Shown here: positions 57,901 to 64,000 of the stretch, one piece after another
Position numbering within the stretch: position 1 is the stretch's first letter
Layout: each line of letters begins with the position of its first letter
Assembly: GCA_030063045.1 (NCBI GenBank)
Contig: JAQSEB010000033.1
Location: forward strand, 2,108,001 to 2,172,000
Direction of reading: 5' to 3'
DNA: 64,000 bases
From: Pratylenchus scribneri
Lineage: Eukaryota > Nematoda > Chromadorea > Rhabditida > Pratylenchidae
Notes under the pieces: generated by a model
The model's database searches: none
Told to the model about the DNA's origin: nothing
The model's input: only the letters and a program-made list of their open reading frames with translations
Translations under genes and position numbers: made by a program

Positions 57901-60900
57901 GTTTATCGCGCGCACAAAAATGTGAACTGATTGGGAGGGATCAAGTTGGCGTCATCCGCGCAGATTCCAAACATCCATCGGACACATCCACCCATTGCCG
58001 CTTTGTCCGCGCATCAGTCCAAACGTATTTGGATTGAAAAGTGGAGGAGGAGAAAATGTGCAATGTGCCCGCATATTCCACAACACATTTGGCCGGCCTT
58101 GACCTTTCCCATACATTCATTCGTCTTCGTCCATCTTCCATTCCAATATTCCTTCCCCATTTCCATTTATTCCTTCCCCTTCGCCGTCCGTCAATATGTG
58201 TTTATATGTTCCCCATTTATTAGTATTTTTAGCTTTCATTCCATCGGATCAAAGTTCATCCTTATTAGGTAATTGTTTGTGCCATTTGCGCATTCCAATC
58301 TCCCTTTAATCATATCATTTTTGGGTGTTATTGGCCAAAAACCTGACAATGGCCTAGGCTAATTTATGCCCAATTCATCCTTGTTAAATATTTGTGTCAT
58401 TTGCGCATTCTCAATATCAAATATATATTGGCTTTTTGGATGATTATTTGCCCCAAATCTGATGTCTTAAAAAAGGCTAAATACCACTAAATTTTCCCTT
58501 TAAACTTAAATTTTTTTCCCACTGAATATCCATTTGGCCATTTCTACCAAATCCATCGTTGTTGTTGGCCATTTTAATAGTTTAATGGGGCCATATGGGA
58601 AGGAGGCGAGGCGTTTTGTTTCCCTGGGATTCAAAGCAAAGTCCATCGGCTATTTTTTTGGCTCCTCCAAAACATTCTATTGTTTATTGCGCCCAGCTGT
58701 GTGATGGCCAAATGTCATCCAATGGCCAGTCAAAATGGCACAAAAACATCCCCGGTCAAAGGCCATTATTCTCATTGATCGATAAAATCTCCTCCAATCC
58801 ATCTAAATCCGCGCTTTTCCCTCCCATCCATTATTTTTGCCTGAAGGCATTGATGAATTGCGAAGATGGCCACAGGCGATTAGGGCCAAATGAATGCATC
58901 TTCATCGTTCATTGGCCTTTTTTCGAAAGTCTATCAAGTGAATATATGAAAGAAAAGTCTGGCAGGATAAATTCAAATCAAAATGACAAAAACAGCTACC
59001 AAAATACAGCCATCTTTTATTCAAATTCCATTATTTCCCTTATTAATTGATCCAAGCCTATTTTTATTACAATTTCTTTTATTTATTTGCAATTCCATTT
59101 ATTAAACGACTTCTCTCCTACTTCCAATTTTGACCATTTAAATAATTTTCCCAGTCAAATATCTATTTTAAAATAAGATGGATTGCTCCAAAAGATTGTT
59201 GCCACCGATTATTTTGGCCAAATGCGTTCCCAACAATCTTAAAATTGGAGCCAACCCAAAATGAATCCATTTTGTCCCCAAGTGTCAGCGAACGGCGGAT
59301 GCTTTCAATTTGGATTCCCATAGGGCATATTCTACTCATCAGGGAAAATGACCATCCAATCCTTTTCTTTTATCCATTCATTTGAATAAAATGCTCGCGC
59401 GCACCCCAAATCCCTTTCATCCACATTGGTCACAACAATTATTTCACATCCCCCCTCCCTCAAATTCCATCGGCCCCCGAAGGGATGAATGCGCACACAT
59501 AAAGGAGGGAACATTGATGGATTTTCAGTAGCCGAAAGGTCGATTAAAGATTACTTTGAGAAGAGAATGGGGAGAAATGCAATGTGGGCGATGCCTACAA
59601 AACGGCATTTTGAGTTTCAACTTCTACACAAAAAACTTATCCAAATGATTAAATGAATTCACACAAAATCCTAACACAAAAATAGAGAAAATTTTGTTTA
59701 GCTCATGCCTTAAAAGTTACCTTTAGATCTAGCCAAATAAGATCCATCCTCGGAGCCGAGCCCATAAAACCTAAACTTAAGTCCTGAATTTACTATATTA
59801 GGAATTTTGGGTTAACCCTGGTTAATTCTTATATAGCTGATTGATGAGGTCTAAAAGTATGAAATTTTTTGAATTTATAAAATAAAAAATTGTCGGATGC
59901 GTGAGAATTAAGAAAATACAGCGGATGCCACCAAAGAAGGACACAGATTTGGGGAGAAGGAACGCAAATGGCAATGAATTGAAGGGCATCAGCAGATTGG
60001 CAAGGGGAAAGCAACGCAGCCCCCAAGGGGACATTAGAGGGGAGAATGGGCTGCGCACAGGGTAAAATGTGAACGCGCCGAGGGGCATTCTCATTCTCAT
60101 CGATGGCCGCCAATCCCCCCAAGCTTCCATCCATTCCGCCACACATTCGATTTCTTCCCCCAACCAAATTCCTCCATCCATCGACGACCACTTCGGCTGT
60201 TGCTGTTGCTTTTACTGACCTTCCTTTTCACATTGCTCCTTCCTTACCCAAATTCGCATTCCCCCATTAAAAGTGTAAAAGAGGGGAACGGCGCGCAACC
60301 TCCTCCATTTTGGTTTTAGTCCATTTTGGGGTTAGGTTAGAAAAAATTGGAAGCGGCCGATTTGAAAATGAGGCGAAAAATAAATTTATTTTTCCGTTTC
60401 TCTCATTGGCAAAGGTCAATAATTGGATAGATTCCAAAGAAACCGCACAAAAAGTTGTAGACACTTTTCATTTTCCCTTTTAACTTAATATTTGAAATTT
60501 GAATTAAATTTCCCTTTAGGCTTTTTCCTTTTTTTTAACAGAATAAAGCTCCGAAGTATCCAAAATTACTGCGCAAAAAGTCAGGCCGTTCAAAAAATTA
60601 TATGCACTTTAATTATTTTCCTTTTATCTTAATATTTCAATTGAATTTTCCTTTAGGCTAAAAAAATGTATTTTCCCCCTTCTCTTAACAGAATAAAGCT
60701 CCAAAGAATCCAAAGTTTTACTGTACAAAAAATTTTAAACATTTTTCCCATTATTTCAATGAATTTCCCTTTCCGCCCATTTTATCATTATCATTAATTT
60801 ATTTGCCACCTTTTCCCCAAATAAATATTCAAAATTTTAGAGCGAGTGTTCTGGTCGAATAATTGAATCCACTAGAAAATATATTAATTAATAATAATTT

Positions 60901-60916
60901 ATTTAAACCGGAAAAA
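54957..60916. other. Large gene-poor region between cnb-1 and the spectrin gene
   Basis: About 6 kb separate two divergent genes. I see no convincing exon on either strand; open frames here are short, low in complexity and overlap across strands. A run of 13 Gs lies at 57170-57182. Repeated TTGGCCA-like words are common, and near 60.5-60.7 kb a motif with CAGAATAAAGCTCC occurs twice. The region may hold regulatory DNA or non-coding first exons for either gene. Confidence 0.5.
57170..57182. repeat. Run of 13 guanines
   Basis: An uninterrupted G-run followed by TTGGGG, with potential for a quadruplex. No gene context. Confidence 0.75.
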
Positions 60917-63586
60917 ATGTCCCGTCATTCCCCGTATGTGCGCAGCCAATTCGGCTCCCCTTTGATGGGCGGTGGCCCTCCTATCAATGGGAATGGCACA
61001 AATTCGGCCCAATCAGCTGAAATGGATGAAGCCGCATTGTTACAGGATGAAACACTCTATTTTGAATGGAACCGTATTCGGCAGTTGAAGGACGAAAGGA
61101 GGGACATCCAAAAGAAGACATTCACAAAATGGTGCAATTCATATTTGAGCAGAGTGCGTTTTTATTGGATTTTGAGGGGAATTTTGGCATTTTTTCCCAC
61201 ATAGGCTCGACTCGAAATCAACGATTTGTTCACGGATTTGGGCGATGGAATAATGTTGATGAAATTTTTGGAAATTATCAGTGGCGAGAAATTGGGCAAA
61301 CCTAACAGGGGCAGAATGCGAGTGCAGAAAATTGAGAATCTGAATCGTTGTTTGGAATTCCTGAAGCATAAACGGATTCAGGTAGATATTATGGCATAAT
61401 ACAAAAAGGTTGGAAAGATTTTGATGGATTTTGAGTGAAAAGAATGTCGTGATGAACAATAGATAGGGGAAAATCATTAATTATGTAACGTGGCTTATTC
61501 GCCTACTTTTATTTTTATGAATTTTTAACTCTAAAAATTCTATATCTTTGAACATTATTAAAAACCGATTATCTTGAAGAAAAGCCATTTTCTAGCAAGG
61601 AATTTTTTATTTTTAATAAGATTAAAAACCACTTTTTAGAGGACTTTTAGGGCTTTAAAAAGACTAATATTTTCTACTTGAATGGTTCCAAGAGAACGGC
61701 CCAAGTACATAATCGACGGCATTCAATCGCCCCCTATTTTGGTGATGCACAAGTTGTGAAAAGCACATTGAAAGAAATGAAATTTAATATGAAATTTTCC
61801 TGAAAACGCAAAAATTTAGTGAAATAACTGATCTAACCGGTTACCGGGGTGAAATCATTCCTAAAAGAATGATCTTGCCTGAATGAAAAACAAATTTTTC
61901 GGAAAATACAAATCTCAAAAATTAATAAATCAATTCTAAAATCCATCATTAAAATGCATCATAATCCAAATTCATTCATTGAAAATTCCAATCCCCCCTC
62001 CGAATATTATAGCTCGAAAACATCGGAGCCGAAGACATTGCCGATGGGAATGAGCGCCTAATTCTTGGCCTAATTTGGACCATCATTTTGCGATTCACCA
62101 TTGAAAACATCGAAATTGAAACGAAGGAATCGGGCGAACGGAAACATGCAAAAGAGGCCCTCCTTCTGTGGTGCCAACGCAAAACAGCCGGCTACCCGAA
62201 TGTTCGCATTGACAATTTCTCTTCAAGTTGGCGATCGGGCCTTGCATTTTGTGCACTCATTCATGCCCACCATCCGGAATTGCTCAATTTTGATGGGCTC
62301 AATCCACAGGATCCATTGAGTGAGTTTTGGATTTTGGTTTGGGCTTTGAGGATAAATTTTTGGAGACTTTATTTTTGTTGAAATGAAGATTTTTCCGATT
62401 CTGTGGAAATAAATTAACTAAATAACCCTATTTTTCTCAGTCAAATAATGGCAAAAAGTTTAATCGTAAAATAGGATTAGACGAATATGGAAAATTTCAT
62501 GAAAAGACCATCAAATAATTGCATCTAAATCATCATTTTGAAATAGTAATTTCCTATTTTACCAATAATCCACTTATGAAATTGTGTGAATTCCAATCAA
62601 TTTCATTTGGTAGAGCATTACAGTTAATTTGAAGTGAATTTTACACATTTGGAAGGAATTTTAATAAAATTGAATGAAACAATTAGAAATCAGAATCTTC
62701 CTAATGAAATTAATATAAATTTAGCCAATTTGAATTTGGCATTCGACATTGCGGAACGCAAATTGGACATTGCCCGTCTGCTGGATGCGGAAGACGTGAA
62801 TGTGGCCTGCCCGGATGAGAAAAGTGTGATCACCTATGTTTCACTGTTCTACCACAGTTTTGCCAAACAAAAAAGTGAATTGACCGGTGCAAGGCGAGTG
62901 GCCAAAGTTGTTGGTGAATTGGTCCAGCAAGATAGGCTCCAAGAGCATTGGGAACAAATGGCCTCCGATTTGTTGGCCTGGATTTTGGCACGATGCCGAG
63001 AATTAGCCGATCGACAATTCCCCAATTCGTTGGGTGCTCTCCGGGAAATGTTGGCTGCGTTCAATCGTTTTCGAAAGGAGGAGAAGCCGCCCAAATTCAA
63101 GGAAAAGGGAGAGGTGGGTATTTACTTCACTTAAGGAAAATATATCAAAAACATTGAAATGCTTGTAACGGTTCAAAAATGTATCTTTAACCCATAAACT
63201 TTATACATAATCAATCGATAATTCTCGACAAGGCTCAACATTTGATTATTTTTGGCTTGAGTTTCACCACTTCTTACTTAAGTTTTTGAAGCAAAAATCA
63301 AAATAGGTTTAAACTGTTTAATACACCTTAATTTTGAAAAATTGCAGCTTGAAGCCCAATTCTTCGCCATTCAAACGAAACGAACAGCCAGCCGCCGTAA
63401 ACCATACCAACCGCCTGAAGGCCTGGGCCTCCATGATTTGGCCAGTGCTTGGGCCGAATTGGAACGAACGGAACATGCAAGACAAGGCGCATTGATTGCC
63501 GAATTGCAAAGACAGGAACGGCTGGAATTGCGGGCACAGCTATTTCACAAAAAGGCCGATGTCCGAGATGCGTGGCTTTGTGAAAT
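60917..63586 (+). CDS. sma-1: Beta-heavy spectrin, N-terminal part (continues past window)
   Basis: Five exons are seen (60917-61153, 61205-61381, 62013-62320, 62725-63113, 63348-63586). The protein is a cytoskeletal cross-linker under the apical membrane. The first calponin-homology domain has [56 protein letters not shown] and [10 protein letters not shown]. The second has [57 protein letters not shown] and [20 protein letters not shown]. Spectrin repeats start after [26 protein letters not shown] and [13 protein letters not shown] favour the beta-heavy type over conventional beta-spectrin. The acceptor at 62722-62724 (TTTAG) restores the usual CH2 length; an earlier one would add about 25 residues. 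An in-frame upstream ATG is at 60863. The last donor is at 63587. Confidence 0.88.
61600..61690. repeat. MITE family A fragment in a spectrin intron
   Basis: TCTAGCAAGGAATTTT, ATTAAAAACCACTTTTTAGA and GGACTTTTAGGGCTTTAAAA match one arm and adjoining interior of the family A elements, in reverse. The other arm is missing. Confidence 0.5.
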
Positions 63587-63700
63587 GTATGCAAATTAGG
63601 ATTATTATTTGGAGGGAAATTTGATGGGAAAAATTCTCAAAATCCAAACTTCATGTCTTTTAACCCAAGAGAAAGAATCCCATGGAAACCTAGGCCTTTC

Positions 63701-64000
63701 TTTTGGCGATAGCTAAACAAGGAAGTAGCCAATTCTGGAAGGCGATATGACATTAATGGCCCTAAAAGTCCTTTATTAGAAAAGGAGCTTTTTTAATCTT
63801 ATATTAAAAAATAAAATACCTTGCTAAAAAGTCAATTTTCCTTCAAAAATTTGGGTTCTTTACATTCGAAGACATATAATTTGTTTTAGTGTTGAAAGGC
63901 ATAAATGAATATTATACCAACTTGTAGAGGACACTTCGGGCTTTCGATTGGTATATAAGCTTCTAAAATTGGCTAATGTATCGCTGAGATATCAGCCAAA
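63701..64000. mobile_element. MITE-like element, family A, reaching the window edge
   Basis: The left end TTTTGGCGATAGCTAAAC is followed by TAGCCAATTCTGGAAGGCG and CCCTAAAAGTCC. The interior has CCTTGCTAAAAAGTCAATTT and GTGTTGAAAGGCATAAATG. The right arm has TAGAGGACACTTCGGGC and GAGATATCAGCCAAA at the edge. It lies in the intron after the last visible spectrin exon. Confidence 0.7.

Noticed and set aside
57931..58272. Frame rich in His, Pro and Phe
   Set aside because: Composition follows CATT- and TTCC-rich DNA, with no domain-like pattern.
62634..62724. Extended upstream part of the spectrin exon
   Set aside because: It would insert about 25 residues into the second CH domain. The acceptor at 62722-62724 restores the normal length.

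Overview
The window is nuclear DNA of an invertebrate animal, almost certainly a nematode. Genes are split into many small exons with AT-rich introns, mostly 40-60 bases ending in TTTCAG or TTTTAG. Proteins resemble the nematode forms of MTA/LIN-40, calcineurin B and beta-heavy spectrin. Several neighbours lie in the same direction 130-230 bases apart, some with a splice-acceptor-like site just before the ATG, as in nematode operons with spliced-leader trans-splicing. I cannot name the species. The repeat load and gene style would suit a clade IV (Tylenchina-like) worm, but that is a guess.

Layout, left to right. 0.8-4.7 kb (+): MTA-type NuRD subunit. 5.3-7.8 kb (-): aquaporin. 8.6-9.8 kb: a complete non-autonomous hAT-like foldback element with an 8-base target duplication. 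10.2-15.6 kb (+): DDX47-type DEAD-box helicase, SRP receptor beta and TMEM161, closely spaced and possibly one operon. 16.1-17.4 kb (-): PP1 catalytic subunit, tail to tail with TMEM161. 18.75-29.1 kb (+): an unrecognised basic/acidic protein, COQ6, a minimal TAF12-like histone fold and TTC17, again closely spaced. 29-50 kb is repeat-rich: three arrays of one roughly 35-39 base minisatellite, several inverted-repeat (MITE-like) families, a tandem-C2 synaptotagmin-14/16-like gene (+, 33.8-40.8 kb) with repeat-filled introns, and a CYP4-type P450 (-, 42.0-47.0 kb) whose first intron holds a 19-base minisatellite. 50.1-52.7 kb (+): a TAF5 WD40 protein without a visible N-terminal domain. 53.1-55.0 kb (-): calcineurin B with two alternative last exons. 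55-60.9 kb: no gene seen. 60.9 kb to the edge (+): the 5' part of a beta-heavy spectrin gene.

The genes are mostly conserved housekeeping functions: chromatin (MTA), general transcription (TAF5, TAF12), rRNA processing (DDX47), ER targeting (SRPRB), ubiquinone synthesis (COQ6), signalling (PP1, calcineurin B), water transport and membrane skeleton. They do not form one pathway. The unusual material is the repeat biology: tRNA-derived SINE-like copies in introns, a minisatellite that seems to have expanded from a single unit inside a dispersed element, and palindromic MITEs crowding the synaptotagmin and P450 introns.

CDS spans run from start codon to stop codon and include introns. Exon edges were placed by eye from splice signals and protein similarity, so individual edges may be off by a few bases. 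Family assignments come from recalled family features, not from a search.
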